From positions 4,592 to 29,535 of the forward strand of contig JAKURJ010000005.1 of assembly GCA_022452125.1 (NCBI GenBank): a DNA stretch of 24,944 bases. The letters are read 5' to 3'. The translations under genes and the position numbers were made by a program. The notes under the pieces were generated by a model. The model had not been told where the DNA came from and did not search any database. It worked only from the letters and a program-made list of their open reading frames with translations. Positions 15,672 through 24,750 of the stretch are shown in pieces. This DNA comes from Candidatus Poseidoniaceae archaeon. Its GTDB lineage: Archaea; Thermoplasmatota; Poseidoniia; Poseidoniales; Poseidoniaceae. Each line of letters begins with the position of its first letter. The stretch's first letter is position 1.

Positions 15672-18600
15672 TCAGTAATCCCAGTCCTTGCCGTCGTCAC
15701 CATCTCCGCCACGGGAGAGGATGAACGCACCTACGACGAACGCAACCACGACTAGACCGATAATTACGCCCCAAGTCCATGTTGGTACTTCGCCGCTGTC
15801 AGCTCCATCACCAGTGCCACCAATTGCAGCACACTCGTCACTGTCAGGATTCTCTTCACAAGGATCTGTAACAGTGGTTTCGTGCGTCAACAAGATGTCA
15901 GTACCTGGAAGAGCGTTGTTCATGTTGCCCTTGTCATCATATGGTACTGCGGTGAAGTAGTAGGTCTTGGTTCCTGTACCACCTGGGTGGTTGATGTCAG
16001 TGCTTGTTGCATCACCAGCATCTGCACAACTATCTGGCATCTCACCAGAAGTTGACCAAGAGTAGTCTGTCCAGCAGACCATCCATCCAGCAACATCGGA
16101 TGTTTCGCCATCAGCAGTCCATGAAACAGTCCATGCGTTTGCACCAGCCTTGTTTGCTACGGTCATTCCTGTTGCGGAAGCATCGCCATCAACCATCTTG
16201 TCAGCAGTTGCTGAAGCGGTTGCGATTGTTGGGTTGCATCCACCAAGGTTGCACACCTGCAGAGTGTAGGTGTAGGTCTCACCGTGTACAGTGTCGGTTT
16301 GTCCGTTCATGGAGTGAGCCACTAGAGTAGTGTTCTCTTGTGTGGTAGTACAGACGTCTGCGGAATCGCAGATTTCCATTGCTAACCAGTCTGCACCTGG
16401 AACAGTGTTACCAGAGTAAGACCAAGATGCGGTGATTGTACCGCCCTTAGTAGCAACTACGGTAAGTCCTGTTGCGTGAGCTTCAGGTGCCTCGATGATT
16501 TGCAACTCTCCACCCATCAGAGCGATTTCACCCTGTGGCAAGACTTGGCTGTTCTCTCCAAGGTCAACTGTGATGGTTCCAGAACTTCCTGCGGATGTAA
16601 TGTCTGCATCTAGTTGTACCCAGTTTCCGTTGCTAATCCAGAATACACTTGTTGGATCTAGGGATGCTGTATCGAAAGTCATTACGATTTCTTGATGGTA
16701 GACATCTTCTGGCATGTAGGTAGTAGATGGAGAGTAATCAACAACTGCTACTGATTCGTATTCTCCAGCGTATCCAAACTGAGTTAGGTCCTGAGTGTAG
16801 GATGCTTCGCTGTCTGCCCATGTAGCCATTGTGAACTCGTTAACACCGTCGTAGGTTAGGTTGTATTCAACACCAATTCCACTAGCGGTTGTTGCTGTTG
16901 CAACTACTTGGTTCCAAACGAATACGTTTGTGAAATCCATAGCAGAAGAGCCGTGCTCATCAGTTACAGTGACTGAGTAGGTGTTAACTCCAGCCCATTC
17001 TGAGTCAAATGCCATTAGGTTGCATGTTGAGAATGCAATTCCAATACCATTACACTGTGATGGTAGAGCTGTACCGTTTTCGAAAATCATACCTGGGTGA
17101 CTCCAAACGTAGTTTAGATTCTGTCCTGTATCATCGTCAGCGTCATCTGCATCTGCTTCAAGAGTAATCATTCCTTCAGGACCGACTACGATTGAACCCT
17201 CGTCCTGCATTACAGTCAGAGAAACAGAAGGTCTGTTGTTTAGAGCTGCAATGTCATAGATGCTCGCAGCATTGTTCCTTGCGGACATATCTGCTGTTCC
17301 TGCTGTGCCACCGACCATGGCAACGGTTGCAGTAATGTTGTAGATGCCCGGAGCGAACTCGAACATGATACATGCCTCGCCAGCTTCGAATGCTCCTCCT
17401 TGTCCCATATCGTCACCAAGTAGCATGTGGTTGTAATCAGGACCTTGTCCGTTGGTACAACTGTTTGCGACCTCAGTTACAGTAACTCCAGTTACTGTGT
17501 TCTCGATATCGAAAGTAACTTCCCAGTCGTAAGTAACCATTATGTCGCTACCCATGTGTCTGACAGAAGCCTGTACGCTGGACCATGCAGGGTTTAGTGG
17601 ACCCTGTGTGATACCAGGCATTGTAGGTGGTGCCAAAGCAGTGCCGTTTTCATCAACAACATATCCTTGGTTGACAACCAGAGTGGATACACCGATGTCG
17701 TGGAAGGTCTGAACCTTTCCTTCGATCGTGTCTTCGCTTGTTGCAGCGTCACCATCTTGGTAGAATGTTACTTCACAGAAGTGGATGTAAGTCATTTCTT
17801 CACCGCCTCCGCCTTGTTGTGAGGAGCTGTTTCCAGTGACTGTTTCTTCACAGTCTGGAAGTTGTCCGTAGACGACGTAACTCACTACGTTGACAGTAAT
17901 GGAGTAGTCTCCACTGTCACCGGAAGTATCTGGACTTACAACTCCAAACCATTCGGATGTGTCCTGGAAGTCCATTACGTATCTGTTATCAGAAGTAGTG
18001 TTGTTAGAATCGGTTTCATGACGGAATGTTTCTGTCATTCCATAGGTTCCGAATTCGGTAGCTGTTGTAGTTCCCATAATGTCGTTACCATTGTTGTCAA
18101 CTGCAGAGGAAAGAGTTCCCTGAATATCTAACTGTACTGTGATTGAACGTGCAGACCATGAGGAAGAACCTCCTGTCTCTACGGTCAATGTGAATGCTTT
18201 GTCACCAGCGCCACCTTCGGTTTCCTTGCCGGAGTCCCATGCAAGGTCGACGATAACGTCGGTCCAGTCGACTACTGAAACTAGGTTTTCTGCGTAGTCA
18301 TTACCAGCGTCAGCATCACCAACTGCATTGGTCTCGACTACAATTACGTAGTCACCAGTTGTTGGTGTCCATGTGACTGGTGAACCTTGGTAAGCAAAGG
18401 TGTACTTACCATAGTCCAGAGGGCTACCTGCTGCAAGGGATGACCAAGGGCAAACGAATGAGTCGTCACAGACGACGTCTCCGTTGTACCAGGATAGGTC
18501 ATTTCCTGCTGAGTCCTTGGCGATCATTCCTCTGACGCCATTCTCTGCAAGGTAAACTGTTAGTGATACACCCATCTCATCGATGTCTGCGTCTCCTACA

Positions 18601-18842
18601 TTCTCAATGTAAACTTCAAAGTCTACAGTGTCTCCTGCTTGCAAGGTGTGTATCTTTTCACCAGTTATGCTGTCGGTCGTTGTCGCTCTAGGCGATAGTA
18701 TGCTTGTGACTTTAGCGTCAGGACCGGAACGGCCATCTGCTTCAGTCATTGTGTTGTTTTCCAATTCAGCCCAGTCCATTGCTACAAGCGAGGTGCTAGC
18801 TAGCATTAGAACAGCCAAAATCATGGGGGTTAACTTGCTCAT
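15672..18842 (-). CDS. Secreted membrane-anchored surface protein, CARDB/PKD/FN3-like modules
   Basis: A 1,056-residue protein, numbered from ATG 18842. That start is chosen because GGAGG (18851-18855) lies 8 bases upstream; a longer frame to 18884 lacks a ribosome site. A signal peptide (about 4-22, TPMILAVLMLASTSLV) leads to a CARDB-like domain (about 50-150, AGDTVDFEVYIENVGDADI), further beta-sandwich segments, a PKD-like domain (about 533-647) and two fibronectin type III-like domains (about 785-883 and 885-985). A Cys-bearing acidic linker (PCEENPDSDEC) and a membrane helix (about 1021-1043) follow, with a short tail ending GDGDDGKDWDY. The protein should sit outside the cell, held by the C-terminal helix. 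No catalytic motif was found. It lies upstream of the giant gene on the same strand but has its own terminator-like hairpin, so it is probably a separate transcript. Function is unknown: a structural or binding surface protein is likely. Confidence 0.85.
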   Translation of the reverse strand: MSKLTPMILAVLMLASTSLVAMDWAELENNTMTEADGRSGPDAKVTSILSPRATTTDSITGEKIHTLQAGDTVDFEVYIENVGDADIDEMGVSLTVYLAENGVRGMIAKDSAGNDLSWYNGDVVCDDSFVCPWSSLAAGSPLDYGKYTFAYQGSPVTWTPTTGDYVIVVETNAVGDADAGNDYAENLVSVVDWTDVIVDLAWDSGKETEGGAGDKAFTLTVETGGSSSWSARSITVQLDIQGTLSSAVDNNGNDIMGTTTATEFGTYGMTETFRHETDSNNTTSDNRYVMDFQDTSEWFGVVSPDTSGDSGDYSITVNVVSYVVYGQLPDCEETVTGNSSSQQGGGGEEMTYIHFCEVTFYQDGDAATSEDTIEGKVQTFHDIGVSTLVVNQGYVVDENGTALAPPTMPGITQGPLNPAWSSVQASVRHMGSDIMVTYDWEVTFDIENTVTGVTVTEVANSCTNGQGPDYNHMLLGDDMGQGGAFEAGEACIMFEFAPGIYNITATVAMVGGTAGTADMSARNNAASIYDIAALNNRPSVSLTVMQDEGSIVVGPEGMITLEADADDADDDTGQNLNYVWSHPGMIFENGTALPSQCNGIGIAFSTCNLMAFDSEWAGVNTYSVTVTDEHGSSAMDFTNVFVWNQVVATATTASGIGVEYNLTYDGVNEFTMATWADSEASYTQDLTQFGYAGEYESVAVVDYSPSTTYMPEDVYHQEIVMTFDTASLDPTSVFWISNGNWVQLDADITSAGSSGTITVDLGENSQVLPQGEIALMGGELQIIEAPEAHATGLTVVATKGGTITASWSYSGNTVPGADWLAMEICDSADVCTTTQENTTLVAHSMNGQTDTVHGETYTYTLQVCNLGGCNPTIATASATADKMVDGDASATGMTVANKAGANAWTVSWTADGETSDVAGWMVCWTDYSWSTSGEMPDSCADAGDATSTDINHPGGTGTKTYYFTAVPYDDKGNMNNALPGTDILLTHETTVTDPCEENPDSDECAAIGGTGDGADSGEVPTWTWGVIIGLVVVAFVVGAFILSRGGDGDDGKDWDY

Positions 18843-18848
18843 TGTCAT

Positions 18849-18855
18849 CTCCTCC
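18849..18855 (-). promoter_or_regulatory. Ribosome binding site fixing the start of the 1,056-residue protein
   Basis: The minus strand reads GGAGGAG followed by ATGACA and then ATG at 18842. The GGAGG core is 8 bases from that ATG but only 2 from the in-frame ATG at 18848, so the former is the better start. Confidence 0.65.
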
Positions 18856-19050
18856 AAAAGGGTCGGTGTCACCTTCGACGACATATACGGTATTTAGGCG
18901 TTGGCAAAGACGATTAGGTCAAAAGTCAGCCAAAACACACGCTCATAAATCAAAAAAATGTCATGCAGTATAACGCTTTTGCAAACGAGCACGGCTTGAA
19001 ATGATGGGGGTTAATCAAAATGGTACAATGTATTTGTTTTTTCTATCCTC

Positions 19051-19057
19051 AAAAAAA
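19051..19057 (-). terminator. Oligo-T 3' end of the exporter operon
   Basis: A T7 run on the minus strand lies 19 bases after the permease stop, in an AT-rich stretch with no hairpin. This is the usual archaeal termination signal and contrasts with the hairpins used by the two surface-protein genes. The remaining bases to 18843 should contain the promoter of the next gene; minus-strand TTTATGAG (about 18943-18950) is a weak TATA candidate. Confidence 0.5.
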
Positions 19058-19075
19058 TATAATATCTAAATTAAT

Positions 19076-22000
19076 TCAATCTACTGATGCTAGGGCTTGT
19101 GAGGGAGTTACCTTAGTGGCTTTATTCACAGGAATCCATGTCGCTAACAACACCAGAGTCCAACCGCCCAAGACCATCGATACAACCTCAAACCACGGCA
19201 GGATTAGTTCGGCACCTTGCTCTTCCCAAAACGTCTGGTAGAGAGCGTAGTGGAACGCAATCGCTACAACAGCCCCATTTATCATTCCTAGAAGCGAAGT
19301 CCAACTTACTTCGATTAACATTCCACTCAGTACCATTCGTTTACGGAACCCTAGAGCCCTCAGCATTCCTATCTGACCAGAACGCTCAGAAACAGAACGA
19401 TAAGTTACAACTCCTATGCCTGCAATCCCTACGATCAATCCCAGTGCAAGATAGGCCTGGAATATTGTCAGTATTGCAAAAATTAGGCCCAGAATGAGCA
19501 GAATTTCATCCTCGATTATAGAAGTGTATACTCCATCAGGAGCCAGGTCGGATGACAGTGATTTTTCTAGCTCATCTGACGATACATCTGATGTATGTGA
19601 AACATAGATTCTGGTTACAACCCCACCATACTGTTCGTCAACGATTTCACCATCCATCCATATGCCTTGAGAAAATAGTTGACTGGACTGAGAGAGTATA
19701 CCCCCAACTACTACTTCACGGCTATTTCCGGGGTTAGAAATATCAATTAGCGAAATTGATTTTCCAATTGGAAGATTAATTCCAGCAATCGACTCTCCTG
19801 TATTGGGATCTACGAGGGCAAATGAGCTGTCGACGAATACCACATTTTGGTTGATTTTCAGTGAATCCCACGCTTCCTGTTGAGTCTCTCCAAGAGCGGA
19901 ATCCCATTCCTCTAATGGGATAGCGCCATGCTCGATAAATCCAGAATCTACCCCTCGTAAAACATAGCCAATTCTGTCCTCACCATCATCTACCCAAACT
20001 ACTGCCCGATTGACTATTCCCACCGCATCGATGTCTCCTGCACTAGTTTCTTCCAAATCCCACTCTGATGGATTAGAAGATAGTTCGAGTGGTAATTGCC
20101 TCGATGATGACAATAATATCTCGAAATCACCGCTGGCATCCTCGACATAGCCAGAGGAGTGTTCCTCAAATTGAACTGAATAGCCTGCTAGGACTATCAC
20201 GCTGAATACAGTTAACGAAAACATCCCCATGATGACTGCCGTACGCATTGGAGCTGCTGCAGGGTGGGCAAGGGAAACCTTTGCAACCGGCCCGATTCGT
20301 TTTGCTAAGAACGATTTCGATATAATCCAAGATGCCACTCTAGGGGCGACACCTGTTAGTATAAGCACGCCGGCAAATACCTGAATTATGCCCATTACTG
20401 CAAATGTAATTTCGTCCGGTTTGACCCCATCATCAACCGGGGCCCAAGAATCAGGACTCAACGCCCAAAGTGCTAGGCTGATGCCGATTGTAGCCATGGT
20501 ATTGCGACCAGAGTTTCTAATCGACCATCCCATTGTGTGAGGCAAAATGAATGTGAGTACCGGTACTATTCCAATGATTATGCAAGAGGCCATAATGTGC
20601 CACAATGCAAACCTCAAAGACGATGATGAATCGAATGTGAATATGGATAATCCTGCTAATAGACCTGTGCCGGTAAAGACGATTAGCAACAAAATCAGCC
20701 ACCAAGGAATACCTCTCTTACGCATTGGTGAAAGGCCACGTAAGGCTTGAACGATGTTTAGTTTGCTAGTCCAGAACGCAGTGCCGCACAAAGTAGCCAT
20801 TGCAATAATGAAACCTGCCGACATACCAATCAACATACTCTCGATATCAAAGGAATAGGCAATGCCATCTGCACCTGCACTTGCAAAGACGCTACTGAAG
20901 GCCAAAGACACCAACCATGCCAAAAATAGCCCAAAAATGCCACCTAGAACTGATGCTGCAGCTGAGGTCATCATTCCTTCCATTAATGCAAGCGTCCTCA
21001 TATCAGAGCGCTTCAAACCAATTGCTCGCATGATTGCTTCATCGGTTCTGCGAGATTCTGCAAGCATCATTACGATAGTCAGGACTAACAAAATACCTGC
21101 ACCGATTGTGAATGCACCAAATACCAGGAACATTGCTGAAAGAGCACCTGCGCCTTCTTCAGCTGATTCAAGCGCTTTTTCCTTAACTGCTAAGATTTTC
21201 AGATTCATTGATTCAACGCCAGAAATAGAATCCAGCCACACTTCGATTTCTGACTGATTACCACCGTTAACCACCAGTATACTGCGTTCACCTTCTGCTG
21301 ATGCTGCCAGCACTTCTCCATCGCTTAGATTGACTAAACCAATAATGATCGACTCTAGTTCTTCCAATCCAGGGGCATCAATTGAGGACATGTCGCCTTC
21401 TATTTCCAAAGTTGTTGGGGAAATATCACCGTATGCCCATGGAACTAATCCTGTGAATAGAACATTTTCAGAGGAATTGAGTAATGACAGGCGTGAAGAG
21501 ATTAGAACGTCACCTTCAGCAGGCGAAAGCGGACCATCGGTTGCAAGCAATAATTGTGGCATTACTCCAAAGCCACCGATATCTACCGTTACAGGAAGAC
21601 GTGGTGAGACCTCGCCTGAATCAACAACTGCGCCAAACGATGTGCTGCAGATAACTTCACCATCAAATGAAAACACTCGTTCATCACATTCGGAATCAAA
21701 ATTTGAGAGGTAATTTACATCACCATTGAAGCTGAAAATCGAATTATTGTCAACTAAAATGCCACCTCTTACCGCTGGCCAATCAGGTGATTGCGTTCCA
21801 GAGATTGTGGTCCAACCTGTAGTTGGAGACCCAGCCATTAACTCGCCATCGTAATGTAACCACTCGCCGGTCAGGGCTGTTTCAATCCATTCGGAATTGG
21901 AATAATGGTAGACTTCTTTTCCTGTAATGTGGCTAACTGCGCGCCAATCTTCGCCTGAAACTTGTAAATAATCCATTGAGAATATTGTGGAGGGCAGTTC

Positions 22001-23431
22001 GGGTAATTCTTGCTCGAATAATGCTGCAACCATCACCTCAGAACCTTCGATGTGGTGAATCAGGTCTCCATCTCTATCATCCGGTATCTCGACCAATCCA
22101 TCACTGTGTGCAACCAACAATGAGTCTTCTAAGAGTGTAACATCTCGAATTAGTCCTCCGTTAGGCACCTCCCATCCATGGCTAGAGCCACTGCGCTCTT
22201 TCTGGAAGGAAACAGCGCCTCCTGACACATACCAATCGCCTTCCTCGGCGTTCAGAATCTCCTCGATTCTATCATCAGGAAGAGTCATCACCTTCGCACC
22301 TTGTTCGATTTGGAACAAAGGTATCTGCAGAACTTCCATGCTTGTACCTTCACCGAGGAGCGCAGTCTTATTCTCATTCCAAGATTCCATGAATGCCGCA
22401 TCTAGTCGGCCTAAACCATTGGAATTAGAAACTGACAAGGAATCTTGATCTGTATTTATCTCGAATCCAGCAGATTCGTAATCGATAACATTGTCCAAAG
22501 CGGTTTTGATATCAGCTTTGCTTTCTGATGCCGATTTGCCATCAACAAGTGAAACTCTCATCATATTCACTTTCCACTGCTTTGATTGCAACTGCTGCGA
22601 TAATTCGAGTGAAGTAAACAGAGCAGGAGACTTTGTTCCGCTCATCGAACCTCTGCCATCCATAGAGATTACAGAAGATATTGTCAGATTTTCTGAACTG
22701 CGAATCAATTCAGCGTCATCAGAATAGGAAAACCAAGAAATCTCGAGAACATCTCCCTTTGACATCTTCAATTCATCAGCCGCAACTTGGTTGATTGCAA
22801 CACCTTGCCACCCTTCATACGCGTACCAAGCGGCAGAAGGGAGTGCTAGGCCATCACTTCGGGACAATGTAGCAGTCGTATCAATACCATGCGACCAATC
22901 ATCAGCAATTCCTGCATTCATCAATTCTTGACCGAATGCATTGGTTAGGTTGCTATCCAAATCAAAAGAGAAACCAGTACGTCGATCTTTTTGGAAAATT
23001 AGTAAATCTGTGTCCCCATACATTGCTTCGACTTCTTTACTCAGAGTAGCATCTAAACTGTCGCCCACTACTAAGGAGGAAGTGATGATTGAAGAAGCAA
23101 CTAACAAACCCGCCATCATCAATGCAGCCTGGCGTGGCCTTCGTCGAACTTGTTGCCAAGACAACCGGAATACTGCCAACCTTCTTGGTGAAAAAATGGG
23201 TTGCAATAGCATACTTGAGATAATTCCTGCAGAAATGGTACAACCCCAAGTCGAAAAGAATCCCATCTCTAACCAATCAAGCAATAGCCAAACAAACCAA
23301 GCGTCGATAATCGGGCCAATATAGAGAATTATTGTTTGCCAAAATTTCTGAACATCATTACGCAGGACCCAAGCAGAGGTTGCACTGATTGGAGAAATTA
23401 ATCCAATAACAGCAAGGGTCTCAAAGAGCAT
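19076..23431 (-). CDS. FtsX/MacB-type ABC transporter permease with very large extracellular domain
   Basis: A 1,451-residue membrane protein, about twice the usual length of two-domain FtsX-family permeases. The N-terminus has two or more hydrophobic segments (about 1-80), then RRRPRQAALMMAGLLVASS, the typical entry helix of MacB/LolE permeases (about 97-125). An extracellular region of about 620 residues follows, then FtsX domain 1 (about 762-900, with AIMRAIGLKRSDM). After more helices (905-1010) a second entry helix (about 1060-1085, MRTAVIMGMFSL) leads to a second, smaller outer domain and FtsX domain 2 (about 1314-1451, with QIGMLRALGFRKRM and an NKATKVTPSQAL end). It starts 2 bases after the ATPase stop, so the two are co-translated. 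The family uses ATP-driven conformational change to extrude lipids, lipoproteins or peptides, or to control cell-wall enzymes. The substrate is unknown. The outer domain contains propeller-like repeats. Confidence 0.88.
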   Translation of the reverse strand: MLFETLAVIGLISPISATSAWVLRNDVQKFWQTIILYIGPIIDAWFVWLLLDWLEMGFFSTWGCTISAGIISSMLLQPIFSPRRLAVFRLSWQQVRRRPRQAALMMAGLLVASSIITSSLVVGDSLDATLSKEVEAMYGDTDLLIFQKDRRTGFSFDLDSNLTNAFGQELMNAGIADDWSHGIDTTATLSRSDGLALPSAAWYAYEGWQGVAINQVAADELKMSKGDVLEISWFSYSDDAELIRSSENLTISSVISMDGRGSMSGTKSPALFTSLELSQQLQSKQWKVNMMRVSLVDGKSASESKADIKTALDNVIDYESAGFEINTDQDSLSVSNSNGLGRLDAAFMESWNENKTALLGEGTSMEVLQIPLFQIEQGAKVMTLPDDRIEEILNAEEGDWYVSGGAVSFQKERSGSSHGWEVPNGGLIRDVTLLEDSLLVAHSDGLVEIPDDRDGDLIHHIEGSEVMVAALFEQELPELPSTIFSMDYLQVSGEDWRAVSHITGKEVYHYSNSEWIETALTGEWLHYDGELMAGSPTTGWTTISGTQSPDWPAVRGGILVDNNSIFSFNGDVNYLSNFDSECDERVFSFDGEVICSTSFGAVVDSGEVSPRLPVTVDIGGFGVMPQLLLATDGPLSPAEGDVLISSRLSLLNSSENVLFTGLVPWAYGDISPTTLEIEGDMSSIDAPGLEELESIIIGLVNLSDGEVLAASAEGERSILVVNGGNQSEIEVWLDSISGVESMNLKILAVKEKALESAEEGAGALSAMFLVFGAFTIGAGILLVLTIVMMLAESRRTDEAIMRAIGLKRSDMRTLALMEGMMTSAAASVLGGIFGLFLAWLVSLAFSSVFASAGADGIAYSFDIESMLIGMSAGFIIAMATLCGTAFWTSKLNIVQALRGLSPMRKRGIPWWLILLLIVFTGTGLLAGLSIFTFDSSSSLRFALWHIMASCIIIGIVPVLTFILPHTMGWSIRNSGRNTMATIGISLALWALSPDSWAPVDDGVKPDEITFAVMGIIQVFAGVLILTGVAPRVASWIISKSFLAKRIGPVAKVSLAHPAAAPMRTAVIMGMFSLTVFSVIVLAGYSVQFEEHSSGYVEDASGDFEILLSSSRQLPLELSSNPSEWDLEETSAGDIDAVGIVNRAVVWVDDGEDRIGYVLRGVDSGFIEHGAIPLEEWDSALGETQQEAWDSLKINQNVVFVDSSFALVDPNTGESIAGINLPIGKSISLIDISNPGNSREVVVGGILSQSSQLFSQGIWMDGEIVDEQYGGVVTRIYVSHTSDVSSDELEKSLSSDLAPDGVYTSIIEDEILLILGLIFAILTIFQAYLALGLIVGIAGIGVVTYRSVSERSGQIGMLRALGFRKRMVLSGMLIEVSWTSLLGMINGAVVAIAFHYALYQTFWEEQGAELILPWFEVVSMVLGGWTLVLLATWIPVNKATKVTPSQALASVD
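21615..22265 (-). other. Beta-propeller-like repeats in the permease's outer domain
   Basis: Residues about 390-605 show recurring short strand-turn-strand units: DVTLLEDSLLVAHSDGLVEI, EWLHYDGELMAGSP, GGILVDNNSIFSFNGDV and ERVFSFDGEVICS. Their spacing of about 40-50 residues and their D/N-G turns recall PQQ- or WD-type propeller blades. Such an insert is not usual in MacB-type periplasmic core domains. Blade number cannot be settled by eye. Confidence 0.4.
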
Positions 23432-23433
23432 TA

Positions 23434-24114
23434 TTATTCATCTTCAGATAATATTTTACCATCTAAGATGCGAATTACTCTAGAACAGCGTTCGGCGATT
23501 GAATTGTCGTGAGTAACAATCACTAGAGTAGACCCTGATTCATTTAATTCTGCAAGCAAATCCATTACCTGAGAACTAGTAGCGGAGTCGAGATTCCCAG
23601 TTGGTTCATCACAAAGTATCACTGAAGGATTGTGTACCAGCGCTCTTGCAATCGACACACGTTGCTGTTGGCCGCCTGATAACTCGGTGGGACGATGGTC
23701 AAATCTATCTCCCAAGCCTACCTTGGAGAGAGCTTCATTTGCCTTGGTCCTAGCTTCATCCGGGTTCAGTCCCATCAACAGCAAAGGAATCTCTACATTC
23801 TCAACTGCATTCATCACGTCTAAAAGATGGAATTTCTGGAAAATAAAACCCATCTCCCTACCCCTAAGGTCTGTTCTTTCATCATCACTAATTCCGAACA
23901 ACGGCTTCCCAGAAACCATTACTTGGCCAGCCGAGGGGTCATCGATTCCAGATAAGATATTGAGAAGAGTGGTTTTTCCACAACCGGATGGCCCCATAAT
24001 TGCTACCATCTCACCAGTATTGATTTCAAGATCAATGCCGCGAACTGCTTGCACCTTTTCATCGCCCATTTCGTATACTTTCCAAAGCCCCTGACAAGAA
24101 AGTGCGACCGCCAT
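23434..24114 (-). CDS. ABC transporter ATPase, MacB/LolD family
   Basis: A 226-residue nucleotide-binding subunit, numbered from the ATG at 24114 (MAVALSCQGLWKVYEMG). A longer frame to 24288 has no family-like sequence and crosses the divergent neighbour, so it is rejected. Motifs: Walker A GPSGCGKT (41-48), Q-loop Gln93, signature LSGGQQQR (145-152), Walker B VILCDEP with Glu170, D-loop near NLDS and switch His202. The EMGDEKVQAVRGID opening and GLN..EAR stretch fit the MacB/LolD/FtsE group. It powers the FtsX-type permease encoded immediately downstream, 2 bases away. A TATA-like CTTATCAA centred about 27 bases upstream and almost no leader suggest a leaderless mRNA. Confidence 0.93.
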   Translation of the reverse strand: MAVALSCQGLWKVYEMGDEKVQAVRGIDLEINTGEMVAIMGPSGCGKTTLLNILSGIDDPSAGQVMVSGKPLFGISDDERTDLRGREMGFIFQKFHLLDVMNAVENVEIPLLLMGLNPDEARTKANEALSKVGLGDRFDHRPTELSGGQQQRVSIARALVHNPSVILCDEPTGNLDSATSSQVMDLLAELNESGSTLVIVTHDNSIAERCSRVIRILDGKILSEDE

Positions 24115-24166
24115 TGTGTAAGACACGGCGCCACGGGTTGATAAGATGCCGCTTGATAGCGTGTTC
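24115..24166. promoter_or_regulatory. Divergent promoter region with one central TATA-like box
   Basis: Only 52 bases separate the two divergent starts. A single TTGATAAG (CTTATCAA on the other strand, 24138-24145) is about 25 bases from each ATG, the position expected of a TATA box for a leaderless transcript in both directions. No Shine-Dalgarno sequence precedes either ATG. The box is a poor match to consensus, and sharing is inferred from geometry only. Confidence 0.35.
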
Positions 24167-24400
24167 ATGCAGGCCAAAGTACTCGCATTCGGCCCAATAG
24201 CTGAAGAAATGGGCGGCAGAGAACACCAAGTGGATATTTTGCCCAATTCATCAGTACGGTTTGTATTGGAAGAGTTGGGTCTCGACATGTGGCTCAGTCA
24301 AGGACTTATGGTCAGTATTAACGGCAACAAAGTTAACGAAGACGAACCGGTTTGCGACGGTGATGAGATTGCGTTACTTCCGCCTGTTTCAGGTGGTTAA
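24167..24400 (+). CDS. MoaD/SAMP-like ubiquitin-fold sulfur carrier
   Basis: A 77-residue beta-grasp protein starting MQAKVLAFGPIAEEMGG and ending LLPPVSGG. The exposed C-terminal Gly-Gly is the site of adenylation and thiocarboxylation by an E1-like enzyme. Family members either give sulfur to molybdopterin synthase (MoaD) or are attached to proteins as small archaeal modifiers (SAMP). The NGNKVNEDEPVCDGDEIALLPPVSGG end is typical of both. The start at 24167 is preferred over the upstream ATG (24146) because homologues begin with the KVLAF strand and the distance to the TATA-like box fits. No moa, E1 or molybdoenzyme gene is in view, so MoaD and SAMP cannot be separated. The next gene, TatA-like, follows after 53 bases; many molybdoenzymes use Tat, but that link is only suggestive. 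Confidence 0.85.
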   Translation: MQAKVLAFGPIAEEMGGREHQVDILPNSSVRFVLEELGLDMWLSQGLMVSINGNKVNEDEPVCDGDEIALLPPVSGG

Positions 24401-24453
24401 CAGCCGATTGATTGACAAAGCGGGAGTTCTTGGAGTGCACTAGAGGGAATAAC

Positions 24454-24747
24454 ATGAGGTTCGGACCATTTGAAATCATGATTCTACTGGCAATCTTCTT
24501 CTTATTGTTTGGAGCAGAGCGCCTACCTAAGCTAGCAAGAGCCGCTGGACAGTCCAAAGGAGAATTCCAAAAAGGGCTGAAAGAAGTAACTGGAGCACCA
24601 TCCAGTGCCAACACCGAAGCGGACTTAGATGCTGGTGGAAAGACTGCTGCAGTAGACCTAGCACAGAAGGCAGAAGCCGCTGGGGTAGACCCCTCAGGCA
24701 AGACTGCCGAAGAAGTGTCTGAAGAAATTGCAAAAGCCGAAGAGTGA
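24454..24747 (+). CDS. tatA: Twin-arginine translocase subunit TatA/E-like
   Basis: A 97-residue protein with the classic TatA plan: a short outside N-terminus (MRFGPFE, with Gly4-Pro5 and Glu7), a membrane helix (about 6-20), the Phe19-Gly20 hinge, and an amphipathic helix with the RLPKLARAAGQSKGEFQKG pattern. An Ala/Glu-rich cytoplasmic tail follows. TatA oligomers form the passage for folded proteins delivered by TatC. The start at 24454 is set by the family N-terminus and by GAGGGA at 24442-24447, 6 bases upstream; a frame from 24412 adds 14 unlikely residues. No tatC is in the window. Neither large surface protein here has a twin-arginine signal, so neither is an obvious Tat client. Confidence 0.92.
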   Translation: MRFGPFEIMILLAIFFLLFGAERLPKLARAAGQSKGEFQKGLKEVTGAPSSANTEADLDAGGKTAAVDLAQKAEAAGVDPSGKTAEEVSEEIAKAEE

Positions 24748-24750
24748 TTC

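Noticed and set aside
18843..18884. Upstream start for the 1,056-residue protein
   Set aside because: It would place 14 polar residues before the signal peptide and ignore the GGAGG located 8 bases before the ATG at 18842.
20862..21257. 131-codon plus-strand frame inside the permease gene
   Set aside because: Antisense to the FtsX domain, which is clearly coding; no ribosome site or family signal.
24115..24288. N-terminal extension of the ATPase frame
   Set aside because: The 58 extra residues have no ABC-family character and overlap the start of the well-supported divergent MoaD-like gene.
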